A stretch of 64,000 nt of DNA from Lateolabrax maculatus (Eukaryota > Chordata > Actinopteri > Acropomatiformes > Lateolabracidae), in contig CM062219.1 of the NCBI GenBank assembly GCA_031216445.1, forward strand, positions 1,947,501 to 2,011,500. The letters are read 5' to 3'. The notes beneath the pieces are model-generated. The model did not search any database. It had not been told where the DNA came from and saw nothing but the letters and a program-made list of their open reading frames with translations. Positions 39,601 through 49,737 of the stretch are shown piece after piece (position 1 is the first letter of the stretch; every line of letters begins with the position of its first letter). The position numbers and the translations under genes are program-made.

Positions 39601-39829
39601 CTGAAGTTGTCTTGTTTTTTTAAAGTTGTTTTTGTGCATCAATGATGTATATTCTTGTCGCCTCTCTCCTCCAGTGATTCAGAGTCTCATTAGTCTGGTG
39701 AACGCCCCTCAGCCGGAGCATCCACTGAGGGCAGACCTGGCAGAGGAATACAGTAAAGACCGTGCGAAATTCATGAAGAATGCTGACGAGTTTACAAAGA
39801 AACACAGTGAAAAGCGGCCTATCGACTGA
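35978..39829 (+). CDS. ube2l3: Ubiquitin-conjugating enzyme E2 L3-type (UbcH7-like)
   Basis: E2 enzyme that accepts ubiquitin from E1 and hands it to HECT and RBR ligases such as parkin, HOIP and ARIH1. Coding exons: 35978-36004, 38599-38694, 38792-38978, 39675-39829. They give 154 aa, exactly the length of human UBE2L3. The start MASTKRLSKELDDIRKSG is similar to UBE2L3. The core from PPYDKGAF through KPPKITFKTKIYHPN to EKGQVCLP is nearly identical. The catalytic cysteine is C86, the E3-contact phenylalanine F63 is present, and H119 replaces the usual E2 acidic residue. That histidine explains why UBE2L3 cannot discharge onto lysine with RING ligases. The protein ends EFTKKHSEKRPID. Small N- and C-terminal differences fit one of the teleost co-orthologues; a or b cannot be assigned. 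Introns are GT/AG. The gene is divergent from zfyve16. Confidence 0.96.
36577..36639. repeat. (GT)n microsatellite in ube2l3 intron 1
   Basis: A pure GT run of about 31-32 units lies about 570 bp downstream of ube2l3 exon 1. It produces Cys/Val frames on plus and His/Thr frames on minus, all artefacts. It is likely to be length-polymorphic. Confidence 0.97.
37140..37752. repeat. Two family D repeat copies in ube2l3 intron 1
   Basis: One copy covers about 37140-37318. It starts ccaaaataatcaatttacta and ends tcgatctactaatcgttgca then gctcta. A second covers about 37530-37752: it starts agagctggtaggataaccgt and ends ataattaatcgattaatcaa, with gaaaatctttgggttttaga inside. The intron between exons 1 and 2 otherwise shows only unique-looking sequence. 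Confidence 0.7.
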
Positions 39830-41053
39830 CGACACAACACTGACGCTCACGGCTGTTGCCCTCCTTTCTGTTTCCTGTTTAAAGAGCCCACCCTGACTCT
39901 CTGTTCTTACCCCCAAAACTACACAGAGATGCCCTGTTCTCGCGTACCTGCATTGTTTTAGCACTCTCCAACCACTCCTTTATAGAGGCTTGTGTTTCTG
40001 TTTCACTTTGCCAAAAACAAAAAAGAAAGCAGGACTTTTTGGTGAATAGGCAGGCTCTGGCCTCTAGGTGTCACCTTTTTGGTTGTTTTGACTTATTTCT
40101 ACTGATTTCTTTTTAGAAAAAAAAAAAGAAAAGTGTCAGAGGTGGCATCCTGGAAAGTAAATTGTCAGAAGAAAAAACAAGTGCTGTTCTGCTTACTTAA
40201 ATGTTGAATGTTTTTTCTCAGATTAATCAGTAGCGTATGCAGACCTGTTTACAGATTTTTAAGCTTTGGTTTCAGAAGTTAACATAAATGCACAGCATCT
40301 AATGCTGTTGTTTCTGTCATCTCCTTTCTTTATTTCCTTTTTTGCTTTTTCCCTAAAGATACACTGTACTCTGTGAGATCACCTGTTGCAGTACGTTCAG
40401 ATTAAAGTTTGTTACTGATGCAGAATTCCACATGTAAACAGACATTTATGAAAATGCAACAACATTCATGTGTCCTTTGAAATGTTTTTGTATTTTGAAA
40501 TGTTGGGGAAAAGTCTCTTAAAATTAAAATTCTTCCACCTCTGTTGGCCTCCCAGGAAAGTGCATAGTGTCAGTGAGCATTACATTATTTGTTGTGGAGA
40601 TGGGAAATCAGATGTGTGTACATTTGATGAACTACTGGAGTTCTAAAGGCACTTCACAATTACTTTTGTTTTTTTGTTAATTTATCTCTTCTTACACGTT
40701 CAAGCACACACCAGTAACACGAAAAAACAACCTTGGCTTTAAAATTCTAACATGCAGGCTGCCCTCTTTGGTTTTTACCAGTTCCTGTTTATCTACACAT
40801 CACAATGCTGACAATATTTTCATACTAAGGGCAAGATATAGGAAGCACTGATTGGTTCTAGCACTGCAGTGTGTTTTCAAGCTGCTGTACGTCTGTGAAC
40901 GGCAGCTCTAATTGGCTTTTTCTCCATCAATAAACTCAATGTCATTAGCCAGTTAATATATTCTGGTAGCTGAGGAATCGCAGCAGGCCAGCAGACTCTA
41001 CGCCGTTAAAGCAGTACATCCAGCTGCAGGTGGAGGACAGAAGGTCATTTCTG

Positions 41054-41059
41054 AATAAA
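41054..41059 (+). terminator. ube2l3: Probable poly(A) signal of ube2l3
   Basis: AATAAA lies about 1.2 kb after the stop codon, followed within 40 bp by the T/G-rich stretch tgtattgttgtgtttattaa. The sequence between stop and signal is non-coding and fits a long 3' UTR. An earlier AATAAA near 40929 is an alternative. Confidence 0.6.
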
Positions 41060-41330
41060 GATTTGCGATGGATGCTTAATCAATCTGTATTGTTGTGTTT
41101 ATTAACCTCAGATTAACTACTTAACTTCACTATCTGTTAATATTTATACCCACTGCAGTCCTGGAATACAAGTCTGACACAGTGGCCCCCCCAATGTCCA
41201 CCCTAATGTCAAAATAAGTTAATATCAGCGGTGGAAGAAGTATTCAGAGCCTTTACTTAAGCAAAAGTACCACCACATAAATGTCAAAATACTCAATTGT
41301 AATTAAAAGTCCTGCATTCAGAAGTTTTCT

Positions 41331-41565
41331 CAGCTTCATGTAGTTAAAGTATCAGCAGTAAAGTACAGAAGTATTCTCAGCTTCATGTAGTTAAAGTATC
41401 AGCAGTAAAGTACAGAAGTTTTCTCAGCTTCATGAAGTTAAAGTATCAGCAGTAAAGTACAGAAGTATTCTCAGCTTCATGTAGTTAAAGTATCAGCAGT
41501 AAAGTACAGAAGTATTCTCAGCTTCATGTAGTTAAAGTATCAGCAGTAAAGTTGTGGTTGTGCAG
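41331..41565. repeat. 47-bp tandem repeat, five units
   Basis: Units starting cagcttcatgtagttaaagt begin at 41331, 41378, 41425, 41472 and 41519, exactly 47 bp apart, with only a few substitutions (catgaag in unit 3, gttttct versus gtattct). The unit derives from the interior of repeat family A, so the array arose after that copy inserted. Confidence 0.9.
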
Positions 41566-41702
41566 TAACTGATATCTGGTTCTCTGTCACATTATCAGAC
41601 TGTTGATCCTGAAGCATCAGTGTTAGAGCAGCATGTTCCTGTTGGAGCTGCTGCAGGTGGAGACAGTCTCAACTACTTTATATACAGGCAGCTGCTTCAG
41701 TC

Positions 41703-41910
41703 CAGGGGTCCCAACCTAGGGGTCGGGGCCCTCCAGAGGGTCACCAGATAAACCTGAGGGGTCGTCAGAGGATTAATGGGAGAGAAAAAGAAACTCAGTT
41801 CTGTTACACAAAGTATTCGTGTTTTTGGGCTTTCTTTCTTACCTTTTAATGAAATCTTGGGTAATTTTACCTCTTTGAAAAAAAGGATCCACAAGGTTGG
41901 GAACCACTAG
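41703..41910. mobile_element. Nested hAT-like non-autonomous element
   Basis: The left end is caggggtcccaacctagggg. The right end, read on minus, is ctagtggttcccaaccttgt. Both fit the C(T)AGNGGTTCCCAACC ends of a hAT family common in fish. It has no coding capacity. It interrupts repeat family A between actactttatata and tagtttaatcttt. The expected 8-bp target duplication is not obvious. Confidence 0.6.
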
Positions 41911-42704
41911 TTTAATCTTTACTAACCCATTATCATATGTTAAAAGCTTATCATATGTTTTATAATGTAACATCTTAATCTTATAAGCCACTAAAGCTGT
42001 AGTAGAAGTATAAAGTTGCATAAAATGGAAATATTCAAGTACAAGTACTTAAAAATTGTACTTTAGTATAATAAGAGTAAATATACTGACTTACCTTTAT
42101 GGTCTTTGTCACAGCTATTTAGGGACAATTTAAGTTCTGGAACCACATTTCCTATAATATGAACAGGAAGGAACAGGAAATGTAAACAGGAAGTGTACTG
42201 TTGCCATGGAGTCACCGTGAACATGTTAACCTCCGTACAACCTCACACAGCCGGTCCTGACTTTAAAAAAATAAACTTTCTTGTATTTTAACAGATATTT
42301 ATTTATATCCAACACCAGACTGACTCCACTAGTCTAGACAACTAAACACACAACTGGTAAACAAATAAATCTGTCTAAATAAACTTTAACTGTAAATCAC
42401 ATCTTATGACAACAGAGTGTTTCAGAATTTAATTATAGGTCCTGTGATGCTGCGGAAGTGTCCAAGATTTACTTTGTAAGAAGAATTCTCCAAAGGTTTT
42501 TAAATTAGATTTGGCCTTTGTTCCTTTTGGCCCAGTTTATGATCCAATGTCAGGGAAATATAAAACACTAAATGGCTGCAAACACTAAACACAAGATCAG
42601 AAAATGCCCGTTAATCAGGTCAGATAAGAGTGAACTGGGATTTGTCAAGGTTAAGGTTAAGTCAAGGAGGACGCAGCAGAGTCAGGGAGTTTAATAATGT
42701 TGGC

Positions 42705-42710
42705 TTTATT
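42705..42710 (-). terminator. ckmt2: Probable poly(A) signal of ckmt2
   Basis: AATAAA on the minus strand, about 210 bp after the ckmt2 stop codon (42920-42922). Another AATAAA at 42298-42303 could extend the 3' UTR. Confidence 0.55.
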
Positions 42711-42919
42711 GAAGTCAGGGTTACAGCGAAGACCTTAACTTGAGGTAGAACATTCCCCTAACTGTAGATCATGTCTAAGATTAGGTTTCCCTAAAGAACA
42801 ACCTCCTCCTCCTCCTCCTCCGCAGCAGACAGACGTCGCTCCGAGGTTCTCCGCTGGCCCGGAGCACCGAGCAGAGAGCTGCCCTCCTGCTGACACCGAT
42901 GGCACCGTGAGTCCAGCTT

Positions 42920-45900
42920 TTACTTCCTAAACTGAGTAATGGGCGCTGGGACTTTGATGTCCTGTCCCTTCTCCAGCTTCTTCTCACACTCGATCAGGTA
43001 GTTGACCCCATCGACCAACATCTGCACCAGCTCCACCTGCAAATACACACAAAGTTCACACCAAAGTTCATTTCTGCAACAAAATAATGTCTCCGGGTGG
43101 ATTTCTAAGAGTCTGATCAAAGGCTACCAGTGTGCAGTCAGCAGGAAAAAAACAAGACATATTTTAAAGTATGGTTGATGGATCCTCACCTCAGATTTGC
43201 CCAGACGGTCATTGTTGGAAATGTCAAAGGTGTCTCCAGTAGCAGCTGTGTCCACTCCTCCTGTGCCTCTTTTCTGCAGCCGCAGGTTGTCGAGGATTTT
43301 GGAGAAACGTGAGTCCTGTAGAGTGATTTCAATCATTTGAAACTTAAAGTAAATGCCACTTGTTTGCAAGATCACATACGCAAAAGTTAATATTGATTTG
43401 ACTTTCAGTGCACAAAGAGTTTACGTATTTGCACCCTGTAAAACCTTTGGGGTGAAGTTGATATTGAAAGTTCCTTCCTGACCTTACAAACACCACCACA
43501 AGGTCCTGTCAGGAGCTGTTCTGGAGCTTTTGATTGGATCACATGATCTTCCTCAGCAGATGGAGTATAAAGGACAAAGCTTCTGATATTCGATATTTTG
43601 TCGTTGTCACCAAATCCCATGAAAAGACCAACAATGACTGATTTCCTGTCTGTGGCTCTCAGGTCCAAGCTTATTGGCTCCTACTAAAGAAGGTGTGAAC
43701 ATACACTTTTTTTTTTTTTTTGAAGCGCAGTCATTTCCTAATAAAGCTGCACACTGTAGTTAATATCAAACGTTACTCAAACAGGAGGAAATAGTGCATT
43801 TGTTGGGGACTATTTTCAGCGGTGGATTGTGTGTTCATGGTGATGAAGGAACATGTCACCCAGAGCAACAGTGAGGGTCACTGATGTGTTTTTAAAAGGT
43901 TTTGTACAACGATGGAGCTCTGAGGCTCAGAGGAAGAAGATACATTCACTGATGGTTTGAATATTTTCAGAACATCACCAGGCCTACCTCTGAAATTTCT
44001 CAGAAATTTCTTCTACAAAATGGGCAAAATGCATCTGCTGAAGAATATTCTGTGATCAAAAGCTCCAGAACAGCCACTAAATGGACCTCATGGTTTCAAG
44101 TTTCAAGTTTTTATTTGTCACATACTCAACATATCTCTACATTGTGCAGTGACATGCTTCGTTGCCCCCTCCAGGACTGTGCTTCGGCAAAATAAAATAT
44201 AAAAAACATAAAAAATACAATATATACAACAAAAGATAAGAAAGATGTGCAAATGTGAAGTATTAAATATGAACATATAAAACCTACTGAAGTGAGATTG
44301 GTTTTGTCAGCAGAGGTTAAAGTTGTAACTGTGTGTGTGTGTCACCTTGCTGAGTTTTGGCAGGCGCACATGCACGCCCGCCCTGAGGCCGGTGCCCAGG
44401 TTGGAGGGGCATGTGAGGATGTAGCCCAGACGCTCGTTCCACATGAATTCCCAGCCTCTCTCCTGGATCAGGTGCTCCACCTGTGGGACGTCACATGACC
44501 GGTCACTTTCTGTATATTATCGCTGTCAAGTGACATCTGAGTATCTCCACATTTGATGAACTGAGCTCATGTAAAATGTAATTGGTGTATCTGAATGATG
44601 AATTTGTCATAAAGCGACACATGCATTCCAATACATTTGAAGCAAGATGTCAGTACCTATTTTCATCCATTTCTGCAAAAAGGAAACTCCAAAAAACCTG
44701 AAATATGTTTTATAGATATTTGTTTTTTCTTTGATTATTATCTGGTAACTTTAAAAATGTGGTTTCATGCACACAGTGAGAATAAAGCAGCTTTTATACA
44801 GCTGCAGCGAGAAGGGAAATTCAATTAGTGCATCTAATTACCAGACAATATCCAACATCTAATTGTGCCCTGAGGAGATTTCTTGTAAACAAACAAAAGT
44901 TATGTTTAGATGTTGTGTTTCTCACTAAAACATAAGAATTTTGAGCTGATGATGGCGCTATCACCAAAGTTATTACAATTCATCATGAGGAGTAAATGAA
45001 TGTCTGGATAAAGTTTCATGGCAATACATCTTATAGTTGTTAAGGTCTGGACCAAAGTGGTGGGCCGACCTCTGCTAACAGGGCCATAAAGCTGTCACCT
45101 GTTTGAGTCCACTGCAGAATCTCTCAAACACTCTCTTCATGTTGCCTCCCTTCTCCATGGAGATGACTCTGGTGTGGTCCTCCTCATTCACCCAGATCAG
45201 GAAGGTCTTCTCGTTGTTGTGCCTGAGGAGAACCAGCTAAAGAAATTAAATAAAGAGCTCTCCGGGTAAAAACACTCTTTTCATTACCGGAGATGAGTCA
45301 TGGTCACAAAGGACCCGATTCTGTAGACGCTTTGATATTTCTGCTGCTTGTCTGGGCAGAATTAATGTGAGACGCATGCATTTGTTATGGACAGTACACA
45401 CCAAAAGGAAAACACAATAACAATGTCCTCTTGGTTTAGCCCCTGGAAAGTATTATTTCCACCAACATGTGTCAAACGCAGAGCAATAACTGAATGTTTC
45501 TATCGAGCTTCACAGGGTGTAGAAAGAGATATTAAATGCATCAGTGACATGGATCAGGGTGTTGGAGTTAGGAGTCTAAATGCACACACAGCAGACATGC
45601 AGGAGAGCTGAATAGACCCTACCAGATGCCCCTGGCGTCCGGCCAGTCTCTGGCCATAAAGGCACATGTCAACAATGGAGAGACAGGCTTGTCAAACAAG
45701 AAGTGGTCCTAAAGGTGGGGGGGAGGGAAGTGGAGACAGGTAGAGGAAGAAAACACAGAGGAGGATGTTAAAGAGGTGCAGAAGGACTTCTATAACTTCT
45801 ATAAAAGTGGTGAGAAAACTGTTGTTTTTCTATGAGGGAGGGGAGAGAATAAAGGAGTCCAGACCAGGAGAGGGGAAAATGTTGGATACTTGCAGCACTA

Positions 45901-48900
45901 ACACCATTGGGATGGGATTCCACCAAACTGTGTTGGCCTTACCAGATCCCCCTGGCGTCAGGCCAGTCTCGGGCCATGAAGGCCGAGGTGAGCAATGGAG
46001 ACACAGGCTTGTCAAACAGGAAGTGATCCTTATGGGGCGCAGCGTGAAATAATCAGATCAGAAAGGTCAATCAAAGTGAACCTACATTACATATGGGACT
46101 GACTGGGACTTGGAAAGCAGAAGGACTTGTGTGACAGTCAGAAACAGGCTGGAAACAGGGGGGAAACAGCTAGCCTGGCTTTGTCCAACTATAACAAAAT
46201 CAGACAACCAGCATCTTTAAAGCTCACTAAGTTACACCTTATATTGTCTTTGTTTACTTTGTACAAAAACCAAAGTGTAAAAAAACGACAAACTGTGGTT
46301 TTACAGGGGGTTACGTGCCGGACTATGTCTTGGCAGGGAGCAGTGTAAGAAATCATCTCACATCAATGAGCTGCTGCTGCTCCTTCTCCGTCATATCTCC
46401 CAGGCTGTAGTAGCGTCCAGCCAGGTCTCCCTTCAGGCCGGCCAGGGCCGTCACGACCACCCGCTCCACCTCGCGGCGCTCAGCCCTCGAACAGGCCGGG
46501 GGGAGGCTCAGCCCGCGGATGCTGCGGCCGGTTCGGACACGGGACGACAGAACGTAATTCTCATCGAACATGCCGTTGGTTATCTGGAGGTCAAGGAAGG
46601 AGGAGGATACAGGCGAGAAAAGAAGGAAAATATTGTTTTATACATGTGGGAACAGCAGATGGATGGAGGGATCGTGCAGTGATGGGGTGTGAGCGGAGTA
46701 AACACCTTGGAGGCATCCAGGTCAGTGGGGTGTTTCATGGTTCTGGGGTCGTAGCCGTTGTGCCTGTCTTTGATGATGGGGTCCAAGAGTTCAGCAAACA
46801 CCTGGAGGGAGCAGAGGACGAAGGCTTGGGTGAAGGTTTTCCAACAAAAAGAACTCCTCTTTGAACCCTATACTTAAAATAATGTTTAGTTTCCTTGTTA
46901 GAGACCTGATATCTTATGGTAGATAATGTGTATTTGCATCTTTATAACACAGGGAATCATCCTTTACAGCTTCTTTTCTGAGAATATACACTTAAATAAA
47001 ATATATATTATTAATATATGTTTTTTTCCCCCCTAGAAAAAACCCACAGGAGTTGAAGGGACTTAATGATCTGCTTCTCATTAAGTAATTGAAAGGAGCA
47101 TATTAACATTTTTCTGAACTCAGATCTTCTCTCATGTGGAGAATCAGGACACATCAGGACACTGTTCAGAGATTTTAATGAGTAAATAAAAACATGAAAC
47201 ATGTCCTTGAACAAATTACAAACTTAACTTTAAGAGAATGAGAGATGTAACTTTTGGGACATTTAAACACAAACTGTGACCTTTGACCTCTCCTACCTCG
47301 TAGCTCTCCTCGTCACCAGCCACGCAGCCCACCGTCTTGATGAAAGGGTGCCCGGGGTTGTCGACTCCAGTTTGGATGCACTGGTCCAGGGTCCAGTTGT
47401 TGGGGGTGAGCTTGTCTCTCAGTTTGGCATAAATGGCCGGAGTCAGAGCCGAGGCCATGCAGTTGTTGTGTTTCCTCAAGTCGGGGAAGTCCGAGCTACA
47501 GGAGAGGGAGGATTGGAAAGGTTTAAAGCTGCTTTTTATATTTGTATACATCATTCTGCACAGTGAAGCTCAAACATCACTGTGAAGGAACAAGAAACTA
47601 AACACACTTTGGTCTGGAGTCTCAAGACAAGATAAACAACTCAGTCACTAGTCTTCATAAGCAAATATGAGGAATATGCCGGTCTGATATAATCAATTAT
47701 TCATGACATGTGGATCTGCAAGGTCTTACTTTTTATAGCATGTTTCACCTGTGGTGATAACTCTTCAAGATAACAACTTTAATATATATACTTCTTCTTT
47801 CCAATATCACAAATTATGCAAAATGTTCTCCTAACAATAAAATAAAGCGCCTTTTCCCGTCCCAACATCTTGCTTCAACAGGAAATACATCATATTAACA
47901 AAGTAAGATGTGACTTTAAATAAAACCCTATGTTCTCTATTTGGGACAGTCGTTGGTTGTAACTCTGCTTATATATAAAGAGAGATAGTGGAAAAAGACA
48001 CTATTAGAGGGGTGGGGGGGCAAAGTGAGTCAAAGGCAACGCAGTTGAAACCTGAGAGCGTCAGAGATATGGCAGGATGGTGCCAGAGCTGCCGCCGTGA
48101 CCTCCTGTGCTCTTTCATGCTCTCAGATGTTCACTGGCAGCGTGCTGACGCAGTCCACACGGTCACACTGATCCTCAAAATGTGTTTAATGTAATGAATG
48201 AATGAGTTAATTAAACGGTCCGAGTCCCTCCACTGATGTTCACATGCTTCTGTTGTGGAAACCCAGTGACTCATTCTTCTGAAATGTGCAAGTGATGTGA
48301 AGCACATAGTCAGTTTCCACGTAGTTAAGGCAGATAATTATAGAGCTTCGGACTATTCACCGACTCATCAAGGTCATCCACCCACTGCACTCACAACAAG
48401 CACTTTGAGTTTGCCCCTTTTTGCACACATATCTTATTCTTCATGAGCAAATTGTTATATTTTGCATATTTTGTCTTCCTTCAGGCTGTATCTGTGACAG
48501 TGGTCTCTTTATATTTCTACTCCACTGCATCTCAGAGGTAAATGTACTTTTTACTGCACTACATTTGTTTGAAAGCCTTAGTTACTTTGCAAATTATCAT
48601 TTTTCATCCCCTTTGACAGAAAATTCTCCTCCTTCTGCAGCTAAATAAACTATTTAAAACACATTATGCTCTTATAGACCATGATACACTGCTGCAGATT
48701 AAACTACCCAGCAGGATAAAAAGGAATTAAAATGAGCTCAACCTGAAACATCTACAGCAGTAAAATGCAACAGACACATGAATGCAGCAGGAATATTAAT
48801 CCAGAAACATCAGAGATAATAAAACACTGACAGGGAACATGAATACTGATCTGAGAAAGTGTTGATGTTACATGTCTTACCTGGGAGGATAGAGCTTCTT

Positions 48901-49029
48901 CTTCGCCTCAGCAGCCAGGGAGCTGTTTTCACTCAACAGGAGGCCCGTCGCCATTGTTCCCGCTCCCAAGCTGGCCAACAGCACAGCCGTGTTGCGGCCG
49001 GAGATCAGACGTGTGAAAGAGTTTGCCAT
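42920..49029 (-). CDS. ckmt2: Mitochondrial creatine kinase, sarcomeric type
   Basis: Octameric kinase of the mitochondrial intermembrane space that converts creatine plus ATP to phosphocreatine plus ADP. Coding exons in transcript order: 48881-49029, 47297-47495, 46706-46801, 46362-46583, then one of two alternatives (45943-46028 or 45623-45708), 45099-45222, 44346-44480, 43190-43315, 42920-43036. Using either alternative the product is 417 aa, the normal family length. Residues 1-39 or so form the mitochondrial targeting peptide. The active-site signature CPSNLGT is present with reactive Cys316. The C-terminus GQDIKVPAPITQFRK is basic, as needed for cardiolipin binding. Some residues (LYPPS, HNNEK) resemble ckmt1, but the C-terminus and the rasgrf2 neighbour support ckmt2. 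The duplicated exon is the notable oddity. Confidence 0.95.
43745..43835. repeat. Dispersed repeat family F, copy 1
   Basis: The block aaacaggaggaaatagtgca, tttgttggggactattttca, gcggtggatt recurs at 62036-62092 (aaacaggaggaaataatgca, tttgttggggactattttca). It sits in ckmt2 between exons 7 and 8. Confidence 0.7.
44097..44280. repeat. Retroelement-tail-like repeat in ckmt2
   Basis: The stretch starts tttcaagtttcaagttttta then tttgtcacatact, with cattgtgcagtgacatgctt inside and an A-rich tail. Its layout matches 20925-21130. It lies in the ckmt2 intron between exons 7 and 8, ending about 65 bp from exon 7. Confidence 0.5.
44346..44480 (-). CDS. ckmt2: ckmt2 exon 7: active-site cysteine exon
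   Basis: 45 codons starting VEHLIQERGWEFMWNERLGY and continuing ILTCPSNLGTGLRAGVH. CPSNLGT is the ATP:guanido phosphotransferase signature. Its cysteine is residue 316 of the precursor, equivalent to the reactive cysteine near 278-283 of mature creatine kinases. Phase 0 at both ends. Confidence 0.93.
44945..45075 (-). repeat. Dispersed repeat family B, copy 3 (reverse)
   Basis: The stretch begins gagctgatgatggcgctatc, then caccaaagttattacaattc, aaagtttcatggcaatacat and ttgttaaggtctggaccaaa. It is the inverse of the 21900-22400 arrangement. It ends about 25 bp from the donor of ckmt2 exon 6 (45099). Confidence 0.7.
45623..45708 (-). CDS. ckmt2: ckmt2 alternative exon 5b (Cys237 form)
   Basis: 86-nt exon with the same phases as 5a. 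It encodes DHFLFDKPVSPLLTCAFMAR then DWPDARGI plus TG. The acceptor cccccccaccttttag-like tract (plus strand ctaaaggtgggggggaggg) is strong and the donor is TG|GTAGGG. It differs from 5a at 12 of 86 nucleotides. Nine of ten changed codons are synonymous; the other is TCG to TGT (Ser to Cys). Cys at this site matches mammalian CKMT2 as I remember it. Confidence 0.88.
45943..46028 (-). CDS. ckmt2: ckmt2 alternative exon 5a (Ser237 form)
   Basis: 86-nt exon, phase 0 in and phase 2 out. It encodes DHFLFDKPVSPLLTSAFMAR then DWPDARGI plus two bases of a Trp codon. The donor is TG|GTAAGG. The acceptor is weak: it reads tgcgccccataag with no long pyrimidine tract. It is the upstream member of a tandem exon pair separated by a 234-nt intron. 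Ser237 occupies the position that is Cys in exon 5b. Confidence 0.9.
46146..46345. repeat. Family C repeat fragment in ckmt2
   Basis: The segment ggaaacaggggggaaacagc, tagcctggctttgtccaact, through aaaacgacaaactgtggttt, acgtgccggactatgtcttg matches the interior of the 12236-12750 element (ggaaacaggtagtctggctc, agcaagttgtggtttaaccg). It ends 17 bp from the ckmt2 exon 4 donor edge at 46362. Confidence 0.7.
48490..48850 (-). repeat. Dispersed repeat family A, copy 4 (reverse)
   Basis: The blocks tatttctactccactgcatc, tctcagaggtaaatgtactt, tttactgcactacatttgtt are the reverse complement of the right end of family A. The copy ends about 30 bp before the donor of the first ckmt2 coding exon. Confidence 0.7.
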
Positions 49030-49069
49030 CTTTCTGCGAGTTGGGAAATCTTTGTCAGAAGCAAATGAG
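48881..49069 (-). CDS. ckmt2: ckmt2 first coding exon: mitochondrial targeting peptide
   Basis: The ATG at 49029 starts MANSFTRLISGRNTAVLLAS, an Arg-containing amphipathic leader that continues through a Gly/Leu-rich stretch to AAEAKKKLYPPS. This is typical of the CKMT presequence, which is cleaved near residue 39. The exon has 40 nt of 5' UTR after the acceptor ccccctccag-like tract (edge at 49069). The donor is AG|GTAAGA. Confidence 0.85.
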
Positions 49070-49547
49070 CTGGAGGGGAAAAGAAAAGATGAGTGTGTGA
49101 AGGTCAGTGTCTTTATAAGTTCATGTATTATAAGTGAAACAAGCAGAATGTGCCAGAAATGTTGAGTGTGTGAATAACGCCGCCTCACACCTGCTGCTTT
49201 GACGACCCCCCCGCAGGTTTTTTTGTGTTTAATAGAGTAACAAGCTTAGAGCCGGAGGGGCCGTGACAGATGCTCTTAGCCTCTTAGCCTTATCACAGAG
49301 TCTCCCACCCACAGGGGGGCAGGTTTCAAATGTCCACTAATGCTTCTGTAGCAACCAGGTACCCAAAGAAGTCGGTCTTAAGCTCACAGAAAAAAAGTGG
49401 GACTTGAAACTAATGCTCAGGAAGAAATTACAAAGAAGAAATCAAGAAGAAATCAAAAATTGCATATTCAACTGTCTAAATGTCAAGAAGATGACATTAA
49501 AATGTTAAATTGTGACTGGAAGGTCATATAGTAGCTTGTCCTTCACG

Positions 49548-49737
49548 GGGGGGGGGGGGGTAGCGTCGACGAGACTGTGTCTTAATATAGAGGGAAGCTC
49601 TGAGGACATCCTGTTAATCCTGGTCAAAGATGCCCGATCAGTCACCTGCACATTCACCCAAGAAGTGGCAGGATTTTTATCGACTGAATTTACCCCATTG
49701 ACTCTCCTCTCCCCTCCCCCCCCCCCCCCCCCCCCCC
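49548..49737. repeat. Poly-G and poly-C runs flanking a 150-bp segment
   Basis: About 13 consecutive G at 49548-49560 and a C run of about 25 bases at 49711-49737, preceded by shorter C runs. They lie in the ckmt2 5' intron. They are reverse complements and could pair or form quadruplexes. Long homopolymers are also prone to sequencing error. Confidence 0.85.

Larger units (their letters stand above)
41228..42080. repeat. Dispersed repeat family A, copy 3, with internal expansion and nested insertion
   Basis: The copy begins cagcggtggaagaagtattc then agagcctttacttaa, and ends atattcaagtacaagtactt. Inside it are a 47-bp tandem repeat (41331-41565) and a 208-bp hAT-like insertion (41703-41910); both are listed separately. 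It fills most of the spacer between the convergent 3' ends of ube2l3 and ckmt2. Confidence 0.75.

Noticed and set aside
45288..45351. 64-nt exon-like segment in ckmt2 (minus) with AG and GT flanks, encoding KYQSVYRIGSFVTMTHL-type sequence
   Set aside because: Its length would shift the ckmt2 frame between exons 5 and 6, it resembles no creatine kinase region, and no neighbour explains it. It is probably chance, though a junction-read check would be easy.
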